Shown: piece by piece, positions 46,526 through 56,336 of the stretch
How positions within the stretch are numbered: the first letter of the stretch is position 1
Layout of the letters: each line of letters starts with the position of its first letter
Assembly (NCBI GenBank): GCA_020726505.1
Contig: JAHLEZ010000040.1
Location: 186,001-250,000 of the forward strand
Direction of reading: 5' to 3'
Origin: Leptodontidium sp. MPI-SDFR-AT-0119
Lineage: Eukaryota > Ascomycota > Leotiomycetes > Helotiales > Leptodontidiaceae
DNA: 64,000 bases
Notes under the pieces: model-generated
What the model saw: the letters and a program-made list of their open reading frames with translations, nothing else
Database searches by the model: none
What the model was told of the DNA's origin: nothing
Translations under genes and position numbers: made by a program

Positions 46526-48457
46526 TTAGCACAGTGTAAAATGCTCGACTCCAGGGTTATCATTCACCCACTCTCCGTACATTATACCATGGACGTAAGC
46601 TTCGCCAACCAGGATGAAGTTTCCGTTGTCACCTTTTCGCAACACGAAGGGGACTGACATCCCATGGATAACCACGACAAGGTCTCCAGGATGACTTTCG
46701 GATGGCCCCAGCCCAATGTGGCCATTTTGTAAAATGAAGACTCGTCGGCCCCCAAGTGTGTCTGTCAAATGAGCATAGTAGCTTTCCACTTTTTGCAACA
46801 GTGGCAAATCACACCGCCTCCTCACATAGTCAACGGGACCAGTCTTCAGTATTCGATAAGCCTGACGACTGGATTCGCCTGCATTGCGGAGGCTTGAGAT
46901 ATTCTGCCGTTCGACGTCGGCAACGAGGGTACGACAGATGGCGTCTTCGAGTCCCTCCTGTGCACCGTAGATAACATGGCCGAGATTCTGTGACATTGAT
47001 GTGAGCTCTGTGATACAGTCGAGGTGCCAACGGGACATTGCTTCCAAGCCCTCAATAACGGATTCCTCAGAGTCAAGAAAAGTGTCGATTCTCGGCCGTC
47101 GAGCCCCAACACTGTGCACAGGGCCGACTGGTGTTCCCGAGAGAGATAGAAGGCGTTGTTGCGAATTATCAAACGAAATATTTGATAAATGACGTCCACA
47201 GGCTGAGAAGCGGCGTAGAAGTCCTTCGAATGGGCATTGAATCTTGGTGGACCAGTCCGGTACCCACGATGGCAGTCCATCGAATCCCAAAGTTTGGGAC
47301 AGACAAAGCATAGATATGTGTCCTTTCTCGAGCAGCGATATCGCTGTACGTACGAAGACATTTCTATAGCTCTTACTGTAGTCAGGTACGATTCCGAGCT
47401 CGTCCTGGTCACTCGATATCCCCAGTAAGGCGAAAATGATGTCTCTGGGGTCTGTTGCGTTGAACTGAATAGGTAAGACTTGCGTTTTATGCAAGAGGTC
47501 GAAGAGTGTCAATTTGCCGATTCCCTTGGTAATCGCAATATGAAAAATCATAGTGGGGTTTTCGCTCCCTCCTCTTAGTAACACTGTGTTTTCAGGCGCA
47601 ACTTGCTGGTCAGCAACCAAGAGCTCCGAAGCGCATCTAGAGAACCAGTTTATAGCTAGTAACAAGTGGAAAGACTGAATCTTGTCATAGCCGCAACCAA
47701 AAACTGCATTGAAATTGGCTGCCAGCTCTTGGATGACCCATACTCGTTGCCACCAAGGACGAGCCAATAACGCGGATATGGACCTCATGACATGCTTGAT
47801 ATGCGCCTCATTATCTCTCCCATACCCAAGTAATGTCATTATCCGGTCCCGGGTCCGCCCTGGGCTGACAGCGTTTCCAAGTTCGTAGTCCAAGGCTTCT
47901 TTGCCAATTTTGTTCAGCATTTCAATGGCGAGGTCGCTGGAGTCGGATGCAGGTCCAAGCCAGACAATCACCAAAGCGGCTCTCTGGTATACCAGCAGCA
48001 TCTGCTGCACCTGCCAGCTTTTCTCTACGTTATCTGCTTGATTGATGCACAAAGCATCAACCCAGATCGGAAGGCCAGTCTGTCCATGTTGCAAATGCTC
48101 AAGTGCAGTGTTCAGATTCGATGTGACGAAGACAATTCTCCCGTCCAGGAGGATGGGATGAGGAGCAGCAGGGTCGCCCCAGACATAAGATAAAGCCATA
48201 TATCGAGGTGAATCATCGATCGAGACGTATTCTGTGCTGCAGCAGATAGAGGGTCGAGTCGGAGGCGGTTGCGCTTGCCCTGTTTGGAAGCCATCGAGGG
48301 GCGATGGGACATTTATAGTTGGGTCGCAGTTCGCACCGTTGAAAATTCGAAGGAGTCGGATCTCTTTTCTTGCAGGATTAAGCGGTCGGTAAGCCTGGTA
48401 ATCAGATGCCATCGTGTTGCTGGTGAAACCCTCATATACAGAAAAGGTCTGTATCAA
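46526..48457 (-). CDS. HET-domain (heterokaryon incompatibility) protein
   Basis: One uninterrupted exon of 643 aa, or 628 aa if translation begins at the second Met (48412), whose sequence MASDYQAYRPLNPARKEIRL is the usual N-terminus for this group. HET blocks: YMALSYVWGDP, LEHLQHGQTGLPIWVDALC, INQADNVEKSWQV, AALVIVWLGP, and RPWWQRVWVIQELAANF. Downstream are DPRDIIFALLGISSD and VPDYSKSYRNVF, found in the large fungal HET family, and a C-terminal domain ending in VVIHGMSVPFVLRKGDNGNF...LVGEAYVHGIMYGE, typical of the family's C-terminal beta module. Fungi use such proteins in allorecognition and cell death. It lies alone between a decayed region and a MITE-bearing intergenic stretch. No frame damage is seen. 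Confidence 0.94.
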   Translation of the reverse strand: MIQTFSVYEGFTSNTMASDYQAYRPLNPARKEIRLLRIFNGANCDPTINVPSPLDGFQTGQAQPPPTRPSICCSTEYVSIDDSPRYMALSYVWGDPAAPHPILLDGRIVFVTSNLNTALEHLQHGQTGLPIWVDALCINQADNVEKSWQVQQMLLVYQRAALVIVWLGPASDSSDLAIEMLNKIGKEALDYELGNAVSPGRTRDRIMTLLGYGRDNEAHIKHVMRSISALLARPWWQRVWVIQELAANFNAVFGCGYDKIQSFHLLLAINWFSRCASELLVADQQVAPENTVLLRGGSENPTMIFHIAITKGIGKLTLFDLLHKTQVLPIQFNATDPRDIIFALLGISSDQDELGIVPDYSKSYRNVFVRTAISLLEKGHISMLCLSQTLGFDGLPSWVPDWSTKIQCPFEGLLRRFSACGRHLSNISFDNSQQRLLSLSGTPVGPVHSVGARRPRIDTFLDSEESVIEGLEAMSRWHLDCITELTSMSQNLGHVIYGAQEGLEDAICRTLVADVERQNISSLRNAGESSRQAYRILKTGPVDYVRRRCDLPLLQKVESYYAHLTDTLGGRRVFILQNGHIGLGPSESHPGDLVVVIHGMSVPFVLRKGDNGNFILVGEAYVHGIMYGEWVNDNPGVEHFTLC

Positions 48458-48657
48458 AGCTGTAGCTCAAGGATTCACATGAAGATGACAGGCCGCAGTC
48501 TTGAGCGAGAATGATATACAGACGATTGAACTGAAAGTTGCGAAGTAAATTAGGTGGGTAACGTGGATAAAGTGTTAAGGCAAGTCAACTCGGTTTTGCA
48601 CAACCCGCTTTTCACTGACTAGCCCTGAGAGGGGCTAATAGTTTGTGTGTGCCCTAA

Positions 48658-48919
48658 CGAACCTGAAATCAGTAGTTTGTGCGCCACAGGACATTTTCAG
48701 CGCCACACCAAACGGTGTGAGAAGCGAAACCGACGAGCATCATTTTAAAGTTCAAAGTAATGAAAACACATGTTCTTACTATAGCTTCATATAGCGCGAT
48801 AAGTTAATCGTAGATGAGTTTCGGTTAAATAAAATTATTACTTTTATAATAATAACGATCTTAGTCGACGAAGTAAATGCAAATGCCTTGTAGCGCACAG
48901 ACTACTGATTTCAGGTTCG
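48658..48919. mobile_element. 262-bp MITE with TAA target duplication (PIF/Harbinger-like)
   Basis: Inverted ends begin CGAACCTGAAATCAGTAGT on both sides and match for about 31 bp with two C/T differences (TTTGTGCGCCACA versus CTGTGCGCTACA). TAA flanks both ends (48655-48657 and 48920-48922), the TWA-type target duplication of PIF/Harbinger elements. The interior is non-coding, includes a CACACC/GGTGTG hairpin and is AT-rich on the right. Its superfamily is inferred from the duplication only. Confidence 0.7.
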
Positions 48920-48922
48920 TAA

Positions 48923-51698
48923 TAGTATTCACCCGCGTATTACACAGTAACGCTTTTACTGATTGGCTAAGGCAATAGCGGGAGCCCCGTCGCTACATAC
49001 GCATTACATAATAATACTGTGGGAGGGACGAAGCCTAATAAACCACAAAACAAGAGAGGTAGCATGTAGTGAGGCACGAGAGAGATTCTAGGTGTAGAAA
49101 ATCGCGGATCGATCAAATCTAAAGATAATACATATCTGAAGAGCATGAAACGTCGAGGGAGGGGAGGAGAAAAAAGTGTATTACATAATATCTACGAAAA
49201 GTTCTTGGTTGTTGAGTTGTTTTCAAGTGTTAAGCTCTTTTATGTGGAAAGAGCCTATCCGGTCAGGTGGTAAAGAAGCTATCGAGAGCCTTCCCCATCA
49301 CAATACTTTTACTAATTGGCCACATCTATGGCAGTGCGCGATGCTAATTAGCCGCATTAATAAGGGTGGTACAGGCCGCACCTCATCAAAACCATCACTG
49401 TACTAAACCATAGTGGGGGTTGTTGTAATACTAGAATAACTACTTGTAATCTTAAGGAAAGAAGTGAAGATTTATTTGATTAATTGCCAGTATTAGTGTT
49501 ATTCCCCAGAATTAATAATAATGCGGTAATGATTATTGTTAAGGAATAAATCGAGTTGTAGTTGTAGTTGTAGTAAGAAATATTATGATGTGTAAGTATA
49601 ATAACGGGGTTAGTCAAAGACTGCGATTAGCTGTGGTAGGGTCTACAATTGGTGGTGGTGAGGAATTGCGTTTAATTACTGTAATAGATTATAATTGGCT
49701 ATAGTAGATGATTTGCGGTTGAGGTGGGAATAGTATTAAATACAAAAGTAAATAAATATTATTGTTTCAGTTACTTATAATTCTTAGCTATAATATAAGT
49801 AAAGTTTCAATTCGTTGTAATTAAAAACTCGACTTAAGAGTGGGAAAGGGTTTTAATTTGGGCTTGTAATTGGTAATTTCGCTAAGCGAGTATAAAAACA
49901 AATAAATATTATCACTTTTCTTATAGCAGTGCGAATTCTCAGAATATCTGCCGCTACTGGCCGTGGTAATTGCTATTATTATTTGTATCGCATTTATTAT
50001 TATAATTAAGATTTGTAAAATCTAATGCTAGAGTAGCTAAGTCAGGGGTAAGCTAACCCTCTCGATACTTAGACCTTTATTATATTCTCATAGCTATTAT
50101 ATATAGTTTCATTTCTTTTTCTTTAATTTCTTTAATTATGCCGTCTCTTTCGAATCCATCGCAACCCACTGCCATCGTCATCGTCGGGACCACTGGAGTA
50201 GTGGCTGGCGTTGAATCTCGAGTTTGGTGTTATAGTACACGCCACAATCTGTTCCGAAAATTTGGTTTCAAATAAATCGGTCACGATGTGGCTTTACCGC
50301 GATAGCTTTTTGTATAATATTTCCCGTATATACATCGACCACTTGATGTAGCCAAACTCGGAGTAGCGAATAACAATCCACTTGACATGAGAGCCGATGG
50401 TGGTGAAACAAAAAGTGTGAGGTTATATCGCCCGACGGAGGTCAACTATAGACCTATGGCCTATCAGAACGGAAACTTGTCATGCTGGACCTCTATGATC
50501 GGCTTGGGTTCTGTGTATGGCATCTTGGGGTGATGCTGATGAGAGGAGGGAATGTGAGCAGGATGCGAAGTGAGGACGCGTACATACTTGGTAATCGCAT
50601 TCCCTGCGAAGATAGTGAGATGTATATAGAATTAGAACATGTAATTATTTTGCAAATATGGAAAGAAAAATAGATGACTTTAATAATCGCTGGCATCACT
50701 TGGGCTCAGAAATTGCCCTTGCTTCTGTCCTTGCGGTGAAACACACTGGTATTAGATTCTTTGTTGAATTTGAAGATTCTTCAAGAAGTGTTTGCTCACA
50801 CTGGGTAGAAGCTTGTTAGACACCTCCCGGAAGTAGAATACCTCGTCCTGCATCCAAAAGCGGCTCGAAGTAATCAGGCGTTGAATGGAGACAGTTACAT
50901 TGGCAACGCACCTCCAAGCCAACACTTCCAAGCGCCAGTCTCACAGTGAAACTAAGCCGTAAGATATTGCATCCTAATCTACTTCATTGGGGTATGAGCT
51001 GTGCAAGGCCCATTTGCCTTCTCGTAGTGGGTTCCAGATGTACGCTCCACTTGTAGACTCCGGAAGCTCAACCTAGGTATAGAAAAATGGGGCTGCTGGT
51101 CGGTTAAGAAGTTCCTTGTCACCTCAAGCCCACTAATTATCCATCGACGTTGATGAGAAAGAGTTGTGCAGAAGGGACGCTTAATTTCCGATCTCTGTCA
51201 CCCAAGACTTCAAGCTAGAGATTTAATGTCTGACACTCGTTGATGTCGTCCGCGATATGTCAAAGCAATCTGGAGGTTAGACTTAGCCAAGGGATAGCGG
51301 AAGCAGAGAATCAATTAGGCTGGAAGCTTATTACTGCTCGCGGTACGTCACACATCTCCTCATAGGAACCTACTGACAGTCTCAGGATACACTGGAATGT
51401 AGATGGGTGCAAAATATGCAACCATCGGTTCTTTAATTCTCATCGCAACCGACGAAGAACTTCAGTCTTGGAAACACCACAACCACACATGCTAGCTTGA
51501 CTCTTCCCCACCACACAGAATGAACTATGTTAACATAGCGAGATATTATATTGAACTTTAGCAAGAAGCTTCTATCTCCTCATAGCCCTGGAATGGAATG
51601 CAAATCACATTCCGTCATCTCCCCTGGGGTACTTCTATAATCAAACGATCACCGAGCCCAAGGTCTGGCAAGTGCTGCCATGTCCATAACAAATGAAC
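48923..51698. other. 2.8 kb gene-free, partly AT-rich repeat debris
   Basis: About 49400-50110 is AT-rich with a (TTGTAG)n run near 49556-49575. Two diverged copies of a TTTTACT(G/A)ATTGGC block occur at about 48953 and 49307. At 50138 an ATG after a CT-rich leader opens a 45-codon frame with AIVIVG, vaguely like the start of a FAD-binding protein, but it goes nowhere. From 50280 to 51698 nothing is supported. Confidence 0.45.
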
Positions 51699-53582
51699 TC
51701 ATTGCTCCCCATGATCATTCAGCTTGAAACCTCCATCCCCATGATGCACAAGCTGCATCGTGACTTTGTTGTCATCCTTCGATGGGAACGCCAGATTCGT
51801 CAAGTGGCGTTTTCCGTCTTTCAAAAGATTGCTTGGGTCCGTAAGCAAAAATGAGAGAGGTCCATCAACAATAATACTCCGGTCGCATTTGAAAGTCAGC
51901 CACGCAAGGGGGAACACCGACAAGGTCAACAAAAGGTTTACAAAAAGCCAGCCGTAAACTCTCGGGAAGGACACGGTAGCCAGCAGGCGGCGTTCCGCAA
52001 TTCTCGCCACCAGAGTCGTCGTGTTGGGGTCAAAGTTTCGCTGCAGCATATCCCAAGAACCCTGATAAGAATACTTTATCAGATTCTCCGTGTAGTTGAA
52101 GAGATTGCCCCACGTGTCTAGCGACGAAGTGTTCATGATTGCCACCATGCTCATCACGTCTGGGAGCAAGTACAGCGCTTCGTTGACCCATGGGCCTGCC
52201 ACTATGTCCTCTGCTTTGGGGTCTTCATTGCTTTCCACTACTTGACTGGAGATGTAGGTGCTGCTTGGGGCGGTTGTGACACCAACAGTAAAGTTGATTT
52301 CTAGATACGTAAAATGAAGCTGGCTACCGGAGGTAGCAGTACTGAAGGTATTGTTCGGCTGGGGATATCCGAATCCGTCGACCAAGTACGGGGCATCATT
52401 ATATTCCTTGCCAAGGAGAACGATGGCAGTCATCACCCCAGAGAACTTGAATGATGTGGGATAAACAGATTCCGAACGAAACAAATCATCGTCGCTCATG
52501 TTACCGCTATACGGAGACTTGAGCGTTTTATTTGTTTGGTCAAACAGTACGGCGTTACCCGGGTAGTTGACGTATGAGAAAGGAGTAGAGTCAGTGATAC
52601 TGAGAAGTTTCGACACGTCCGCAACGGCGTCGACGATTTCTGGCACTGAACCCGTAGGCCATGTGATACTATGAACCACGATGCATGGCATGTTCACATT
52701 AGCCAGCCCTGAGTTGAGCGGGAGCTGGTTATCATTGACAACATGGCGACACCGTTTCTGAGCATCCCGCGTGTCAGCGCTCCCATTTGTCGTCCCCCAA
52801 GCCAAATTTGCCATCCCCGCTGCTCTTCTCACGGCTCCTTGGCGATCTTGCAGCTTTGATCCATACCAACCCCAAAGGTTGAAATTCGCGGCTGGATTCG
52901 CTGACTCTACCGTCGATTCGCCCACTTCTTCAAAGGTAGCGGCCCAATTCACCGATCCCTCGAGTAAGGGGGCAATGTACATTTGCGGAAAATTGGCCAA
53001 TAGAATAATCATCACAAGTCCACTCATGCCTCTGACTTTCCTTCGAGGTATGTTCGGCCATGCCATCATCCTGCTGAACTGCGCGATTGTCATTCCGGAT
53101 TTCTCGAGCTCGGCAAATGCGCATTGTGCTAACGAAGTGGAGCACCAAATAGTAACGAGGACACTGAGGAGGATGATGGCGGCCGAGATTAGACTTGTGA
53201 TATCGCTAGAACGAAAGGTGAACCTTCCATTTGAAGATCGTGGTGTGGAATCGCCGTCGAGAGCTTTGTAATCGTGAACGCCATAAAACATAGCGAGGGA
53301 CAGTCCAATACAGCCGAGTAGGTGCAAGATGAGCACATACCAGGCCTTAAACATCATCCCAATCCCGTTTTTTGGTGTCGCTTCATGGTCAGGTGTAACC
53401 TCAGGGTCGGGTATGATTGCAGAGGCATAAGCGTCTACTTCCTCCTTTTTGTCGACCATCTCTTGATCGCGACGTCCTGCCCTGGAGTGAAAAGTGTTGG
53501 GATGTGTTTTGCGTTGGCTTGAAATTACCTGTTCGACAGTAGCAAGATGTTGGATATCAGAAACTAATTGCTTTGAGGCCAA
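51699..53582 (-). CDS. Multi-pass membrane protein with large glycosylated loop, fungal family of unknown function
   Basis: A single exon of 627 aa. An acidic N-terminus (about 70 residues) leads to TM1 (WYVLILHLLGCIGLSLAMFY), TM2 (SLISAAIILLSVLVTIW), TM3 (SGLVMIILLANFPQMYIAPL), then a loop of about 340 residues with many N-glycosylation sequons (NKT, NMS, NNT, NFT, NTS, NYT, NTT), and TM4 (VYGWLFVNLLLTLSVFPLAW) before a polar tail. The layout of three helices, an outer domain and a last helix is common among unnamed fungal plasma-membrane proteins. A GTAATT...CCAG pair near the 5' end could be read as a 47-nt intron, but splicing it would break the frame, so the unspliced model is kept. No function is proposed. 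Confidence 0.8.
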   Translation of the reverse strand: MASKQLVSDIQHLATVEQVISSQRKTHPNTFHSRAGRRDQEMVDKKEEVDAYASAIIPDPEVTPDHEATPKNGIGMMFKAWYVLILHLLGCIGLSLAMFYGVHDYKALDGDSTPRSSNGRFTFRSSDITSLISAAIILLSVLVTIWCSTSLAQCAFAELEKSGMTIAQFSRMMAWPNIPRRKVRGMSGLVMIILLANFPQMYIAPLLEGSVNWAATFEEVGESTVESANPAANFNLWGWYGSKLQDRQGAVRRAAGMANLAWGTTNGSADTRDAQKRCRHVVNDNQLPLNSGLANVNMPCIVVHSITWPTGSVPEIVDAVADVSKLLSITDSTPFSYVNYPGNAVLFDQTNKTLKSPYSGNMSDDDLFRSESVYPTSFKFSGVMTAIVLLGKEYNDAPYLVDGFGYPQPNNTFSTATSGSQLHFTYLEINFTVGVTTAPSSTYISSQVVESNEDPKAEDIVAGPWVNEALYLLPDVMSMVAIMNTSSLDTWGNLFNYTENLIKYSYQGSWDMLQRNFDPNTTTLVARIAERRLLATVSFPRVYGWLFVNLLLTLSVFPLAWLTFKCDRSIIVDGPLSFLLTDPSNLLKDGKRHLTNLAFPSKDDNKVTMQLVHHGDGGFKLNDHGEQ

Positions 53583-53842
53583 AGAATGCTTGATATTCTA
53601 TACCCTTCGATGAACAAAAAGCCCTGCTGGCAAACACGCCGAGTATCATCTCTTCTTCCATGTATGGGATACAACACCAAGCCAGGTGACGCGTGGTTAT
53701 CAACAATTGGTCAATAAACAGAATATCCTGCAGTCTTCATGCGGAGGTTGACGCCACAGCTTTCAGCTGTTCAGCCCAAAATTCGCTTCGAGCAATGATT
53801 TATGGCACCAAGCACGCGCCAAGACTGTTCGTGTACATAACG
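53583..53842. other. Short intergenic gap
   Basis: Upstream side of the membrane-protein gene and left border of the LINE fragment; nothing else is seen. Confidence 0.3.
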
Positions 53843-54066
53843 GGCTGATACCTTGTGGTCACACTCGAAACAGCATTGAATTGGAAACACATGTTCAGAG
53901 CCTCGCGACAAGAATCTCGAAATCTATTAGTGCCCTAACGAGCCTGTCCGGTTCCACGTGGGGAGCAAGCGTTACAGAGCTGAGAAGGATCTACCATGCG
54001 GTCGTGATTCCCCAGATAATGTATGGCTGCTCAGCATGGTCTGTGGCCCAAGGACGTGGAGTAGCC
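53843..54066 (+). mobile_element. LINE (non-LTR retrotransposon) reverse-transcriptase fragment
   Basis: Conceptual translation gives YLVVTLETALNW, a degenerate form of the YLGV-x-LD...L-x-W-x-xH motif at the end of LINE reverse transcriptases. After a one-base shift it continues HVQSLATRISKSISALTSLS, STWGASVTELRRIYHAVV and IPQIMYGCSAW, the thumb region of fungal Tad/I-type RT. The rest of the element is missing on both sides, so this is a dead, truncated, frameshifted fragment. Confidence 0.7.
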
Positions 54067-54515
54067 CCCCATATGTCTGTGTATGTGTGTGTATGATCTG
54101 GGAATTGAAGCGTAGTTTTACGCGTGAACAGCTTCGCGTGCTGTGTCTTGAATGATTGGGAGTGAGTGCGAAGTTGGTGTCGGAGGTTGATGCGACGACG
54201 ACGCGACGATGAGGTGAAAGAACACGATTTGGGCCGTAGGTCGACAAGATAGTTTCCTGGGTCGTTCTGGATGCTCGAGAGTCAAGACTGGGATCGTCGA
54301 AGGGAGTGGGATAGAAGATACCAAAGAGGCGGATGAGACTATGATCGAGGAAAACGTGGAGCAATTAGAGTATCGGAATTGGATGCCAGAGACAGTCTGC
54401 GTGAATAAACTTCGAAAGTAGTCTGGAGAATCCAGACAATGAAGAAGGCAGATAAGAATAAGGGCTGGAGTTAATCTTTGGCTGACAAAATTAAACGAGG
54501 CTGCAAAAGTTTTAA

Positions 54516-55317
54516 ACAAAAAAACCCCCCGCTACATTTACATTATCTCCGTCACACCACCAACAACAGAGTCATTTCAATTCCGACCCTCGACTTGACT
54601 CCGATGTCTGGGGAATTCCTCCTACCTCTGCCATCGAGGCACAACGATCTCTTGTCGACACCTTGGCCTCTCCAACTTCACCAATGCAGCCCGAGCCTGT
54701 CCGAGTACAGCCACAGAGCAAGGCAATCTACTCCGAACATTTTCATGCCCCAAGAGTGAAGCTACCTCCAATCGTATCTCGTCTAGCCAAAGATCACCAT
54801 GTCACAAAATCTTCGACTGGAAATACCATGCTGTCCCACAAGACTGCTCTCCTCCAGGCTAAGATGTCCCAACTCCTTGATCTCGCGGAAAATGCCAGCT
54901 CTACACCCGATCGCCCATCTGCGAACCCTTGGAAATCTTCAAAGAAGCCATGGTAACAACCTGCGACTCCAGAAAGTACGTCAGAGCCCAAAGATCGAGC
55001 AGAAAACCGAAGCCGTGGTTGCACCAACCATTGCTCCCCCCGTCAAGGCGCGCCGAGCTGGTCCTTTGAATGAATCAGCGATCCCTAAGAGTGATCTACA
55101 AAGCCACGCAAAGGCAGTTCCTTGCAGTCACATTGAATCTACCAAGAGAAGAACGAACCTCCGGAACCACCAGGGCACCGTCAGTCAGGGTGCATCTCCC
55201 TCAACTTCTTTGCCAACTGGCTTCCGCTTCCGCCCTTCGACTTTTGCAGTGAGAAGCACCAATGAGCCTGAGTCGGTGCCAGATAACAAGAAGAACGACG
55301 ACAAGATCATCAAATAG
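54516..55317 (+). pseudogene. Broken gene: 5'-less and frameshifted, product unrecognised
   Basis: From 54516 an open frame with natural composition (DSDVWGIPPTSAIEAQRSLV, LSHKTALLQAKMSQLLDLAE) runs to TAA at 54956, but its first ATG is at 54684, well inside it. The next natural segment (QSPKIEQKTEAVVAPTIAPP, TGFRFRPSTFAVRS) is in another frame and ends at 55317. No splice pair joins the two, so a frameshift near 54950 is the simplest reading. The protein would be Ser/Pro/Lys-rich, with one short helix. It lies directly after a LINE fragment, consistent with a rearranged locus. An unfound upstream exon is the alternative. Confidence 0.4.
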
Positions 55318-56107
55318 CATGGTGAAAGCTCTTATCTCCATACCGCCTGTCCGAATTGTCTCCGCGCAACATCCGACTCCTAGACAACATATCAATCAAA
55401 GGTCTTCCGACAACCCTTCCTATATGTTTCGGTCTACCAAACAGCTGCCACAATTCGACTATGACCATCAGGGGGGTTGATGCATTAATGTTCGACAACA
55501 CGCTGCAAGTATGGACATGTGTACAATCGCTAGATGGATGATAGGTTATGCGAGAGAGAATCGGTGGGGTGGAAGACAGTGTTGCTTGGCCGTTTCGTTT
55601 TGAGGTTTGGCGACAATGGAGTTTCCGGACAATGAATGCTTTTCAAGAATGCCATGTACTGAATCGTCGTGAACACATCACTCGTAACCGCGTTTTCTTC
55701 ATGACAATTGGCCAAAACCTGGAGAACGTGATACCCACAGCAACCTGCACACCACGTATAAGGGCTTCCAACATTTACAAATGGTAAGAAGATGGAGTGG
55801 GCTATTGACAGAAGCGATTTTGTTTATCGATCACCGTTCATCCACGTTCGGGTTAAAGAACGACTCCCGAATATAAGCAAGATACCTCGAAGCCAAGACA
55901 TTCCAAGTATCTAAATATTCATCATGGCTTGTTTTCAACCGAAAGCTGACATGTCTCAGTCAGTAATCATTTAAAAACAATTTTAGGGTAATCTAGAGGC
56001 AGCTCCGGTTTCTGGCAATATAATATAGCGTGGCTCTCTTCAATTTGTTCCTGCCCAAGATTAACTCACTCTTAGAATCACGTGGGTTCGCGTAAGCTTC
56101 GCACTCG
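55318..56107. other. Intergenic, nothing supported
   Basis: Only short frames are present. The right end runs into copy B of the shared leader. Confidence 0.35.
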
Positions 56108-56285
56108 GGGTTTTGTTCACTTCGCATTTTCCCTTCTCTCCAAACTTCTCTCCATTCCGCTTCCAAAGACCCAGAATCCTCATTTCTGCTTCATTCTTTC
56201 GGTAGATGGCTTCTACTGTCAGGTAGATCGATATTCTGTGCTCGTTGTTATCAACGACACCTACAGGAGTTAACTCTCCTCGTAG
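56108..56285 (+). repeat. Copy B of the shared leader with the 45-bp two-hairpin core
   Basis: The core at 56241-56285 pairs as CGTTG(TTAT)CAACG and AGGAG(TTAACT)CTCCT and matches copy A (11954-11998) with four transitions. Here it lies about 50 bp before the ATG of a long frame, so it could be the 5' UTR or promoter of a repeat family. Confidence 0.6.
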
Positions 56286-56336
56286 TTTTTTTGTGTATGT
56301 TGTTACAGGTCTTAACTGACTTTTGTAACTTTAGAA

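Noticed and set aside
50138..50275. 45-codon frame after a CT-rich leader with AIVIVG
   Set aside because: Suggestive of the beta strand of a FAD-binding fold, but the glycine motif is wrong and no continuation exists.
53480..53545. Possible 47-nt intron in the large membrane protein gene
   Set aside because: Splicing would shift the frame and destroy the protein.
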